Made by a program: the position numbers and the translations under genes. DNA of 64,000 nt from VRUE01 sp963824705. Its GTDB lineage: Bacteria > Actinomycetota > Thermoleophilia > Solirubrobacterales > 70-9. The stretch spans positions 806,001 through 870,000 of the forward strand of contig CAWGQE010000003.1 of the NCBI GenBank assembly GCA_963824705.1, read 5' to 3'. Below, piece after piece: positions 56,587-63,616 of this stretch. Position 1 is the first letter of the stretch. Each line of letters begins with the position of its first letter. The notes beneath the pieces are model-generated. The model had not been told where the DNA came from and ran no database searches. It saw only the letters and a program-made list of their open reading frames with translations.

Positions 56587-56674
56587 CCGGCGCATTTCGG
56601 CGTCCTCGATCGGTCGTGTGCAGAGCACACTTCCCTCCCTGCGTCCTTGAACTGCTTGGTCAGGCTGGCTTAGG
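56572..56674. repeat. Structured 3'-end repeat, family 1, copy D (between trxB and greA)
   Basis: Arms CCTAAGCCCGCCTGACC (56572-56588) and GGTCAGGCTGGCTTAGG (56658-56674), 17 bp with one mismatch. The left arm holds the trxB stop, the right arm the greA stop (minus strand). Block 1 GGCGCATTTCGGCGTCCTCG, hairpin GTGTGC-AGA-GCACAC (56617-56631), block 2 CCTCCCTGCGTCCTTG then AACTGCTTGG. It fills the whole gap between two convergent genes, where a two-way terminator would be expected, though no U tract is present. Confidence 0.85.
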
Positions 56675-57164
56675 AGACCAGCCGTTGGACTACGAAGGTC
56701 TTGCTGCCCCGCGGGGTCTGTACCTTGACTAGCTTGCCCGGCTCGGCGTTCATCAGCGCCTGACCGATCGGGGACTCGGCTGAAAGTCGGCCGGCGGTGA
56801 GGTCGGCTTCGGTCGAGCCGACCAGGGTCCAGGTGTTGACGGCGCCTTTCTCTTCGTCGAGAACCTCGGCGGTACGACCGAAGCTGAAGCAGTCGGCGCC
56901 ACCGTCGACCTCAACAACGACCGCCGTGCGCAACCGCTCGCGCAGGCGCTTGATCTTGGTCTCGAGGTGGGCCTGGTCTTCCTTGGCGATGTGGTACTCG
57001 GCGTTCTCCTTGAGGTCGCCTTCCTCGCGCGCGACCTTGATCCGAGCCGCCATTGCGGTCCGGGCAGGACCTTCCAACTGCTCGACTTCCTCGCGCAGGG
57101 CGACGATCCCCTCCTCGGTGATCGGCTCCCCACCTCCATTGGCGCCGCTCATCCCGGGCACCAT
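56670..57164 (-). CDS. greA: Transcription elongation factor GreA, 164 aa
   Basis: Rescues backtracked RNA polymerase by stimulating transcript cleavage. N-terminal coiled-coil with the acidic tip AREEGDLKENAEYHIAKEDQAHLETKIKRL; C-terminal FKBP-like domain with AESPIGQALMNAEPGKLVKVQTPRGSKTF. Normal length. ATG 57164 is given; ATG 57152 (MSGANGGG) is equally plausible and neither has a clear Shine-Dalgarno. Convergent with trxB. Confidence 0.93.
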   Translation of the reverse strand: MVPGMSGANGGGEPITEEGIVALREEVEQLEGPARTAMAARIKVAREEGDLKENAEYHIAKEDQAHLETKIKRLRERLRTAVVVEVDGGADCFSFGRTAEVLDEEKGAVNTWTLVGSTEADLTAGRLSAESPIGQALMNAEPGKLVKVQTPRGSKTFVVQRLVS

Positions 57165-57208
57165 TGCAGATGGGCGGCTGGAGCTGCGATTCGCCGGTTA
57201 ACGGCAGT

Positions 57209-57655
57209 TCAGAGGTGAGCGATCAGCACGCCCGCGACAGTGGCGATCAACGTGATCAGGCCGGCCCCGGCGATCTGGACGATCGTGCGCTGAAGGGCGT
57301 GCATCTCGGCATTGAGCTGCCGGTTGTCGTTGTGCAGCGAGGCGAACTCTTCCCGGGCCTTGACGTAGTGCTCGCTCGCCTGGGTGCGGAGCCGCCCTTC
57401 GACACCAGCGATCTCCCCTCGAAGTTCTGCGCCCTGGCCTTTGATCTCGGCTCGAAGCTCTTTGATCTCGCCGTCAACGCGCTCGAATCCAGCTTTCATC
57501 TCCGAGTCGACCCGCTCGAACCCGGCCTTCATCTCGCCCTCGACTCGTTCGAAGCGCTGGTTCATCTCACCTTCGACCTGGTCGAAGCGTTCGCCCATCC
57601 GGTGGGATAGATCGTCGAGACGGTCGTCTGTCCAGCTCTGTCGCATTGCCTCCAT
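57209..57655 (-). CDS. Coiled-coil protein with C-terminal membrane anchor, 148 aa
   Basis: Residues 10-110 form a long coiled coil built from near-identical 11-residue units (FERVEGEMKAG, FERVDSEMKAG, FERVDGEIKEL). An 11-residue hendecad gives a nearly straight coil. The C-terminal helix IVQIAGAGLITLIATVAGVLIAHL would anchor it, tail in the membrane. It resembles the DUF1640-like group of coiled-coil membrane proteins; function unknown. A minus-strand TAGCCT box (57662-57667) ends 6 nt before the ATG. Confidence 0.75.
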   Translation of the reverse strand: MEAMRQSWTDDRLDDLSHRMGERFDQVEGEMNQRFERVEGEMKAGFERVDSEMKAGFERVDGEIKELRAEIKGQGAELRGEIAGVEGRLRTQASEHYVKAREEFASLHNDNRQLNAEMHALQRTIVQIAGAGLITLIATVAGVLIAHL

Positions 57656-57661
57656 ATCTCC

Positions 57662-57667
57662 AGGCTA
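57662..57667 (-). promoter_or_regulatory. -10-like element of the coiled-coil gene
   Basis: Minus-strand TAGCCT, 6 nt before ATG 57655. Confidence 0.4.
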
Positions 57668-57759
57668 GGGAGCTAGGTGTGACGTGTGGCGCGCAAATTG
57701 TAACTCTTTGTCATAGTAGACGGATGTCTGAGCCCGCGAGGCCCAATCGGGCCATGGTT

Positions 57760-57765
57760 TAAGGT
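57760..57765 (+). promoter_or_regulatory. -10-like element of the UBP zinc-finger gene
   Basis: TAAGGT ends 9 nt before ATG 57775. A GGCCC-AATC-GGGCC hairpin (57740-57753) lies just upstream. Confidence 0.3.
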
Positions 57766-57774
57766 CGGATTCGG

Positions 57775-58047
57775 ATGCCGACCTGCACGCACATCGACTC
57801 GGTCGAGTATCTCGAGCCTCCGGGTGAGGTTGCGGGTTGCGAGGAGTGCCTGAAGCTGGGGATGAGCTGGGTGCATCTGCGGATGTGCCACGCCTGCGGG
57901 CACATCGGTTGCTGTGACAACTCCCCGGGCAAACACGCGACCGCTCACCACGAGGAGACCGGCCACCCGCTGATCCGCTCCGCCGAGCCGGGCGAGGATT
58001 GGAGCTGGTGCTACGTCGACGAGGCGATGCTCCGGCTCAGCCCCTGA
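57775..58047 (+). CDS. UBP-type zinc-finger protein, 90 aa
   Basis: Stand-alone zf-UBP domain. CTHIDSVEYLEPPGEVAGCEECLKLGMSWVHLRMCHACGHIGCCDNSPGKHATAHHEETGHPLI carries the full Cys/His set (C, H, CxxC, CxxC, C, H, H, H) that binds two to three zinc ions. In eukaryotes this domain binds the ubiquitin C-terminus; free bacterial versions are common in actinobacteria with unknown ligands. Ends WSWCYVDEAMLRLSP. The last 11 nt overlap the convergent dehydrogenase gene. Confidence 0.9.
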   Translation: MPTCTHIDSVEYLEPPGEVAGCEECLKLGMSWVHLRMCHACGHIGCCDNSPGKHATAHHEETGHPLIRSAEPGEDWSWCYVDEAMLRLSP

Positions 58048-59218
58048 GGCGAGGTGCGGGGCAGTAGGCGTCGCCGTTCTGCTCGCGCAGCCCTTCCAGT
58101 AGGTCGGTGGCTCTCCCGGCGCCGATCAGGTCGGTCAGCTCCAGTGGCCCGCGTGGCCAGTTGAAGCCGAGGCGCATCGCCGTATCCATGTCGCTCGGCG
58201 AGCCGACCTCCTCTTCAAGCGCGAAGGCCGCCTCGTTGGCGATCTGAGCGAAGAGGCGAGAGAGGATCGTCTCGGCGGCGGGGTCGATCTTCGTCAGCTG
58301 CTCGGGGTCGAGGGTGGGTGCCTCGATGCCCAGGTTGGGATCTGCCTCGCGGTGCGCTCCATCGCCGTACTCGTAGAAGCCACGCCCGCCCTTGCGACCC
58401 AGCAGGCCCTCGCCGACCATCCGTTCCTGGATCGCGCTCGGGCGCCAGCGCTCGGGCTCGCCGCCCTGCGCGTAGAAGGAGCGGGCGACGCTGAGGTTGA
58501 CGTCGAGCCCGATCAGGTCGATCAGCTCGAACGGGCCCATGCGAAAGCCGCCGCCGAGGCGGACGATGCGATCGATAGTCGGTGCGTCGGCGATGCCCTC
58601 GGCGAGCATCCGCAGCGACTCCAGGCTGAAGGGGCGGGAGAGGCGGTTGGCGATGAACCCGGGCCTGTCCTTGGCGCGGATCGGCGTGCGGCCCATGCGG
58701 CGGCCGACCTCGGCGGTCGCCTCGAGGGCGGTCTCGCCCGAGTCCTCGGTGGCGACGACCTCGACCAGTTTCATCAGCGCCGGCGGGTTGAAGAAGTGCA
58801 TGCCGACTACGCGCTCGGGGTGGTGGACCCCCGCGGCGATCGCCGTCACCGGCAGGGAGGAGGTATTGCTGGCGAGGATTGCCTGTGGACCGCAGGCCTC
58901 CGCGAGCGCGGCGAACAGCTCCCGCTTCAACTTCAGGTCCTCGGGTGCCGCCTCGACCACGAGATCGCATTCGCCGAGATCGTCGAGGCTCGTGGCGGCG
59001 CCGACCCGCCCACTGGCGGCGTCGGCGTCCTTCTCGCTCCACAGACCCTTTGTTGCTCCTTTGGCCAGCGCTGAGCGCAGCCGTTCGATCCCGGTTGCGA
59101 GTGCCGTAGGGACCGGGTCGTGCAGGCGGGTCTCATAGCCGCCGAGCGCCGCGATCTGGGCGATTCCGGCGCCCATGGTGCCGGCGCCGACGACGCCGAC
59201 CCGCTCGACGGCGGTCAT
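58037..59218 (-). CDS. 3-hydroxyacyl-CoA dehydrogenase, 393 aa
   Basis: NAD-dependent oxidation of 3-hydroxyacyl-CoA, third step of beta-oxidation. The Rossmann motif is RVGVVGAGTMGAGIAQIAALGG; CDLVVEAAPEDLKLKRELFAAL and ILASNTSSLPVTAIA precede the catalytic HPERVVGMHFFNPPALMKLVEVV (His) and Glu/Asn residues. Two C-terminal helical domains are present (NRLSRPFSLESLRMLAEGIADAPTIDRIVRLG... and a second after EQLTKIDP), so it is the longer 390-aa form. Coupled to the hydratase gene by ATGA. Confidence 0.93.
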   Translation of the reverse strand: MTAVERVGVVGAGTMGAGIAQIAALGGYETRLHDPVPTALATGIERLRSALAKGATKGLWSEKDADAASGRVGAATSLDDLGECDLVVEAAPEDLKLKRELFAALAEACGPQAILASNTSSLPVTAIAAGVHHPERVVGMHFFNPPALMKLVEVVATEDSGETALEATAEVGRRMGRTPIRAKDRPGFIANRLSRPFSLESLRMLAEGIADAPTIDRIVRLGGGFRMGPFELIDLIGLDVNLSVARSFYAQGGEPERWRPSAIQERMVGEGLLGRKGGRGFYEYGDGAHREADPNLGIEAPTLDPEQLTKIDPAAETILSRLFAQIANEAAFALEEEVGSPSDMDTAMRLGFNWPRGPLELTDLIGAGRATDLLEGLREQNGDAYCPAPRLRG

Positions 59219-59988
59219 TTGCCTTCGAACTTCGGCACGCGCTTCTCGAGGAAGGCTTTCATCCCCTCGACCCGGTCATCGGTCGCCATCGCCAGCTCGT
59301 AGAGGCGGCGCTCGTTCTCGAGCCCAGCGGCGAGCGCCGTCTCCTCGGCGGCGATCACGGCTTGTTTGGCGAGTCTGGCGGCGATTGGCGGCTGCTCGGC
59401 GACCGCGTGGGCCAGCGCCAGCGCCTCCTCGAGCCAGCTCCCGTTCTCCGCGACCTTGTTGACGAGGCCCAGCTCGAGACCGGTGCTCGCGTCGAAGCGG
59501 CGCCCGGTGAGCACGAACTCCATCGCACGCTGCTTGCCGATCACCCGCGCCAGGCGTTGGGTGCCGCCGCCGCCGGGGATGATGCCCAGGGTTATCTCGG
59601 GCTGGCCGAACACGGCGGTGCCGGAGGCGACGATCATGTCGCAGGCGAGGGCCAGCTCGCAGCCTCCGCCCAGGGCATAGCCGGAGACGGCGGCGATCGT
59701 CGGAGTTTTCACCGCCGCAAGGCGGCGCCAGAACGAAGAAGACGGGTGGGTGAGGGCTTCGGCGAAGCTGCGTTCGCTCATCGCCTTGATATCGGCCCCG
59801 GCGGCGAAGACCTTCTCGGATCCGGCGATCACGATGCAGCGCACGTCGGGGCCGGGGTCGAGGCGCTCCAGCTCGGTAATCAGCTGGTCCATCACCTCCG
59901 GCGAGAGGGCGTTGCGGGCCTCGGGCCGGTTCAGTCGCAGCAGGGCGACGTGAGGCTCGTCCAGCGAGGTCTCGACCAGGTCGGCCAC
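59215..59988 (-). CDS. Enoyl-CoA hydratase/isomerase, 257 aa
   Basis: Crotonase-fold hydratase adding water to trans-2-enoyl-CoA. The oxyanion and catalytic segments are FAAGADIKAMSERSF, ALGGGCELALACDMIVAS (Glu) and QPEITLGIIPGGGGTQRLARVIG (Glu), so both catalytic Glu of true hydratases are kept. Normal length. It lies between acyl-CoA dehydrogenase (4-nt gap) and hydroxyacyl-CoA dehydrogenase (ATGA overlap): three consecutive beta-oxidation steps in order. Confidence 0.93.
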   Translation of the reverse strand: MADLVETSLDEPHVALLRLNRPEARNALSPEVMDQLITELERLDPGPDVRCIVIAGSEKVFAAGADIKAMSERSFAEALTHPSSSFWRRLAAVKTPTIAAVSGYALGGGCELALACDMIVASGTAVFGQPEITLGIIPGGGGTQRLARVIGKQRAMEFVLTGRRFDASTGLELGLVNKVAENGSWLEEALALAHAVAEQPPIAARLAKQAVIAAEETALAAGLENERRLYELAMATDDRVEGMKAFLEKRVPKFEGK

Positions 59989-59992
59989 CTGG

Positions 59993-61162
59993 CTACTCGG
60001 CCTCCATCGGGGTCATCGCGTTGATCCCGGTCGCGGCGCGACCGATGATCAGTTTCTGGATCTGCGACGTTCCCTCGTAGAGCGTCGTCACCCGCGCGTC
60101 GCGCAGGTAGCGCTCGACCGGGTAGTCGTCGACGTAGCCGGCGCCGCCGTGCACCTGGATCGCCAGGTTGGCGCATTCGACCGCTGCCTCGGTCGCGTGC
60201 AGCTTTGCCACCGAGGTCTCCATCGTGTTTGGCTTGCCTTCGTCCTTCAGGACGCCCGCCCGGTAGACGAGCATCCGCGAGGCGTCGCGCTTGACGATCA
60301 TGTCGGCGATCATCTCCTGGACCAGCTGGAAGCGGGCAAGCGGGACGCCGAACTGCTTGCGCTCCTTGGAGTAGGCGACCGAGGCTTCGACGCAGCCGTC
60401 GCAGATGCCGACGCAGCCGGCGGCGACGCTGTAGCGGCCGTTGTCGAGCGCGCTCATCGCGACTTTGAAGCCGTCGCCGATCTCGCCCAGCATCGCGTCC
60501 TCAGCGACCTCGACGTTGTCGAGCGAGAGCTCGGCGGTGTCGGAGGAGCGCAGGCCGAGCTTGCCGTGGATCTCCTGCGTGGTGAAGCCCTCGCTCGCGG
60601 TTGGGACGAGGAAGCAGGCGAGGCCGCGGTGCTTCTTCTCGGGGTCGGTCTGGGCGAAGATCAGCGCCACCTCGGAGAAGTTGCCGAGGCTGATCCACAT
60701 CTTCTGGCCGCTGATCGACCAGCCGGAGTCGGTCTTGGTCGCGCGGGTGCGCAGGTTGGCGGCGTCGGAGCCGGTGTCGGGCTCGGTCAGCCCGAAGCAG
60801 CCGAGCGCCTCGCCCGAGCAGAGCCGCGGCAGCCACTTCTGCTTCTGCTCCTCGGTGCCCCACCTCTCGATCGAACCCGCTACCAGCGAGGTCTGCACCG
60901 AGACGACGGTGCGGGCGGAGGAGTCGGCGCGGCCGACCTGCTCGACGATCAGCCCGTAGCCGATGTAGTCGAGGCCGCGGCCACCGTACTGCTCGGCGAC
61001 AGGCGCTCCGAGGTAGCCGACCTCACCCAGCTTGCTCGCCAGCTCGCGGTCGAAGCGGGCGGCGCGGTCGTTCTCTTTGACCCGTGGGGCGATCTCCTTG
61101 TCGGCGAATTCACGCGCGGTTTCGGAGATCAGGCGCTGCTCGTCGCTCAGCTGAAAGTCCAT
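59993..61162 (-). CDS. Acyl-CoA dehydrogenase, 389 aa
   Basis: FAD enzyme for the first step of beta-oxidation (or of short/branched-chain acyl-CoA breakdown). FGLTEPDTGSDAANLRTRATKT binds FAD, WISLGNFSEVALIFAQT, and the catalytic Glu is in RVTTLYEGTSQIQKLIIGRA. The N-terminal MDFQLSDEQRLISETAREFADKEIAPRV is typical of short-chain/butyryl types. ATG 61162. Operon with the hydratase and dehydrogenase downstream. Confidence 0.94.
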   Translation of the reverse strand: MDFQLSDEQRLISETAREFADKEIAPRVKENDRAARFDRELASKLGEVGYLGAPVAEQYGGRGLDYIGYGLIVEQVGRADSSARTVVSVQTSLVAGSIERWGTEEQKQKWLPRLCSGEALGCFGLTEPDTGSDAANLRTRATKTDSGWSISGQKMWISLGNFSEVALIFAQTDPEKKHRGLACFLVPTASEGFTTQEIHGKLGLRSSDTAELSLDNVEVAEDAMLGEIGDGFKVAMSALDNGRYSVAAGCVGICDGCVEASVAYSKERKQFGVPLARFQLVQEMIADMIVKRDASRMLVYRAGVLKDEGKPNTMETSVAKLHATEAAVECANLAIQVHGGAGYVDDYPVERYLRDARVTTLYEGTSQIQKLIIGRAATGINAMTPMEAE

Positions 61163-61195
61163 CTCACCATCGCTTTCTTGTTTGCTTCGTGGAGT

Positions 61196-61984
61196 TCAAA
61201 GCTCTTGTCCCAGGGTCGCGGCGAACGCCTCCTGCGCCTCGCGGGTGCGGGGCCCCGGCGCCTCGGCCAGGGCATTGCCGTCGATCGCGGAGACGGCCTG
61301 GATCTCGCGGGTGGTCGAGGCGAGGAAGGCCTCACCGGCGGCGCGCAGGTCGGCGACCGGCCAGGCGCCCTCCTCGACGTCGAGCGCCTTGACCAGACGG
61401 TCGCGGGTGATCGACTCGAGCACGCCGACGTCGAGCGCGGGCGTGCGCAGTTTTCCCTGTGGGGGGACCCAGAAGATCGCCGAGGTGGGTGGCTCGAGCA
61501 CGGTGCCGTCGGGCTGGACCAGCACGGCCTCATCGGCTCCCTGTTCTTTCGCCAATCGCGTCGCCTGCATGTTGGCGGCGTAGGAGAGCGACTTGACGCC
61601 ATTGAGGATCACGGTCGGGGAATAGGTGACGGTGGCGAGGCGCAGCGTCTCGGCGTGCGCGGGGATCGGCTCGACCGCGGCGATGCGCCGACCGCCGCGG
61701 GTGACGATCAGGCGCAGCTGACCGTCGGGGCCGCCGGCCTCGGCCAGCAGCGCGTCGATCTCCCGCTCCAGTGCGGCGCGGTCGAACTCGAGCCGGATGG
61801 CCGCGGAGGAGCGCTCCAGCCGGTCGAGATGGTCGCCGAGCGCGAAGGGCTTGCCGTCGTACAGGCGGATCACCTCAAAGGCGCCGTCGCCGCGGTAGAG
61901 CCCATCGTCCTTCATCGGCACCGTCGCCTCGGCGCTGGGCGAGATTCGCCCATCGACGCTGGCCAGCTCTTCGAGTCCCGTCAT
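61196..61984 (-). CDS. Class IV aminotransferase (BCAT/ADCL family), 262 aa
   Basis: PLP enzyme of fold type IV. The catalytic Lys is in VILNGVKSLSYAANMQATRLA; the phosphate cup and substrate loops are GDGAFEVIRLYDGKPFALGDHLDRL and AVLVQPDGTVLEPPTSAIFWV. Sequence cannot separate branched-chain aminotransferase, D-amino acid aminotransferase and aminodeoxychorismate lyase. Sitting between thiolase and acyl-CoA dehydrogenase, a link to branched-chain amino acid breakdown is attractive but inferred. 33 nt upstream of acyl-CoA dehydrogenase. Confidence 0.85.
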   Translation of the reverse strand: MTGLEELASVDGRISPSAEATVPMKDDGLYRGDGAFEVIRLYDGKPFALGDHLDRLERSSAAIRLEFDRAALEREIDALLAEAGGPDGQLRLIVTRGGRRIAAVEPIPAHAETLRLATVTYSPTVILNGVKSLSYAANMQATRLAKEQGADEAVLVQPDGTVLEPPTSAIFWVPPQGKLRTPALDVGVLESITRDRLVKALDVEEGAWPVADLRAAGEAFLASTTREIQAVSAIDGNALAEAPGPRTREAQEAFAATLGQEL

Positions 61985-62002
61985 CGCCGCGAGGCTATCT
62001 GA

Positions 62003-62050
62003 ACTTCTGTCGCTTTCTTATGCCTATGGGGATCAAAAGGCGACAGAAGT
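62003..62050. repeat. 11-bp inverted repeat between thiolase and aminotransferase genes
   Basis: ACTTCTGTCGC (62003-62013) and exact complement (62040-62050), 26-nt centre. It lies 15 nt after the thiolase stop and 18 nt before the aminotransferase start (both minus strand); it could be a weak terminator or an operator. Confidence 0.5.
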
Positions 62051-62065
62051 CGTCGAGGTCGATGG

Positions 62066-63268
62066 TCAGACTGACTCGAATACGGTTGCGAGGCCCTGGC
62101 CGACTCCTACGCACATGGTGGCGATGCCGTAGCGGGCTTTGCGGCGGCGTAGCTCGCGGATCAGCGTGCCGGCGAGGCGGGCGCCGGAGCAGCCGAGGGG
62201 GTGGCCGAGGGCGATCGCGCCCCCGTTGACGTTGAGGCGGTCTTCTTCGATGCCTAGCTCGCCGGCGCAGGCAAGTACCTGCGAGGCGAAGGCCTCATTC
62301 AGCTCGACCAGCTCGATCTGGTCGAGACTGAGGCCGGCGGCGGCCAGGGCACGGGGGACGGCGACCGCGGGGCCAATGCCCATGTAGGCGGGATCGACGC
62401 CGGCGACGCCCGAGGCGAGTACCCGTGCGAGCGGCTCGGCGCCGAGCTTCTCGACCCCCGCCTCGGAGGCAACCAGCAGACAGGCGGCGCCGTCGTTGAG
62501 GGTCGAGGCATTGCCGGCGGTGACCGTGCCTCCCTCGCGGAAGGCGGGCCGCAGCGTTGCCATCTTCTCCAGCGAGGCATCGGGGCGCGGTCCCTCGTCC
62601 GCCTCGACCAAGACCGTCTCCCGCCGCCCCTTGGGTGCCTCGATCGCCACGATCTCCTCGGCGAACAGCCCCGCCTCGGCTGCGGCAACCGCGCGCTGGT
62701 GGCTGCGCAAGGCGAAGGCATCCTGGTCCTCGCGGCTGATCCCGTAGCGCTCAGCGACGTTCTCGCCGGTCTCGCCCATCGATTCGGTCGAGACGCCCAG
62801 CTCGGCCATGCGCGGGTTGACGAAGCGCCAGCCAAGGGTCGTGTCGTGCATCGTCTGCTCACCGCGGGGCAGGGCGCGCTCCGGCTTGCCGACGACCCAG
62901 GGCGCCCGGCTCATCGACTCGACTCCGCCGGCGAGGTAGAAGTCGCCTTCGCCGAGCTTGACTGCGCGGGCCGCGCAGTTGATCGCCTCCAGACCTGATG
63001 CGCAGAGGCGGTTTACGGTGGCCCCCGGAACGCTGTCGGGCAGGCCGGCGAGCAGCGCCGCCATCCGCGCCACGTCGCGGTTGTCCTCACCGGATTGGTT
63101 GGCGGCGCCGAAGTAGACGTCCGTGATCTCGGCCGGGTCGATCCCGGTGCGCTCGACGACGGCGCGGACGACATGGGCGGCGAGGTCGTCGGGGCGCACA
63201 CCGGAGAGTGCTCCGCGGTAGGAGCCCATCGGCGTGCGGACCGCGTCGATGATGTAGGCGTCAGGCAT
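62066..63268 (-). CDS. Acetyl-CoA C-acyltransferase (thiolase), 400 aa
   Basis: Last step of beta-oxidation, or condensation of acetyl-CoA. Active residues: nucleophile Cys in TVNRLCASGLEAINCAARA, His in NVNGGAIALGHPLGCSGARL, and the second Cys in ATMCVGVGQGLATVFE. The N-terminal MPDAYIIDAVRTPMGSYRGALSGVRPDDLAAHVV resembles PaaJ/FadA thiolases. A minus-strand TTTAAT box (63277-63282) ends 8 nt before the ATG. With the next four genes it forms a set covering the beta-oxidation cycle. Confidence 0.94.
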   Translation of the reverse strand: MPDAYIIDAVRTPMGSYRGALSGVRPDDLAAHVVRAVVERTGIDPAEITDVYFGAANQSGEDNRDVARMAALLAGLPDSVPGATVNRLCASGLEAINCAARAVKLGEGDFYLAGGVESMSRAPWVVGKPERALPRGEQTMHDTTLGWRFVNPRMAELGVSTESMGETGENVAERYGISREDQDAFALRSHQRAVAAAEAGLFAEEIVAIEAPKGRRETVLVEADEGPRPDASLEKMATLRPAFREGGTVTAGNASTLNDGAACLLVASEAGVEKLGAEPLARVLASGVAGVDPAYMGIGPAVAVPRALAAAGLSLDQIELVELNEAFASQVLACAGELGIEEDRLNVNGGAIALGHPLGCSGARLAGTLIRELRRRKARYGIATMCVGVGQGLATVFESV

Positions 63269-63276
63269 CGCACCCC

Positions 63277-63282
63277 ATTAAA
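63277..63282 (-). promoter_or_regulatory. -10-like element of the beta-oxidation gene cluster
   Basis: Minus-strand TTTAAT ends 8 nt before the thiolase ATG 63268. Confidence 0.45.
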
Positions 63283-63302
63283 TGCGACACGGGATTGCGG
63301 CG

Positions 63303-63308
63303 TATCCT
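63303..63308 (+). promoter_or_regulatory. -10-like element of the 95-aa membrane protein gene
   Basis: TATCCT ends 7 nt before ATG 63316. Confidence 0.45.
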
Positions 63309-63315
63309 CAGCGCC

Positions 63316-63603
63316 ATGGGTTTCGTCCTCCTCACCCTCGGCATGCTGGCCGTCATCATCGGCGTCTTGGTGTTGATCGGCCACTTCTACCAGGGCAGCA
63401 GTGCCGATCTGGTCGATTGGAAGCCGACTCGCAGTCCCGAAGTCGAGGCGCAGAACGAAATCGACGACGTGCGGCAGATGCTGGAGGCGCAGAACGAGAT
63501 GCGCCGCCGTCGCGGTGCCGAAGAGGTCAACGAGAGAAAGCTGCGAGCCGAGGTCGAAGAGGAGGAGCTGGAGCGGCTCCGCCGCAACCCGTCCGAGTTT
63601 TGA
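63316..63603 (+). CDS. Single-helix membrane protein with charged coiled coil, 95 aa
   Basis: N-terminal membrane helix (MGFVLLTLGMLAVIIGVLVLIG) followed by a linker and a strongly charged helix (EAQNEIDDVRQMLEAQNEMRRRRGAEEVNERKLRAEVEEEELERLRR) likely to form a coiled coil in the cytoplasm. Function unknown. ATG 63316 is chosen from a TATCCT box 7 nt upstream. It precedes the partial Rossmann-fold gene by 13 nt. Confidence 0.7.
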   Translation: MGFVLLTLGMLAVIIGVLVLIGHFYQGSSADLVDWKPTRSPEVEAQNEIDDVRQMLEAQNEMRRRRGAEEVNERKLRAEVEEEELERLRRNPSEF

Positions 63604-63616
63604 AGGCCTGTCCTCT

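Noticed and set aside
8161..56674. Reading the dispersed family 1 repeats as CRISPR repeats
   Set aside because: Copies are tens of kilobases apart, have no spacers and no cas genes are present.
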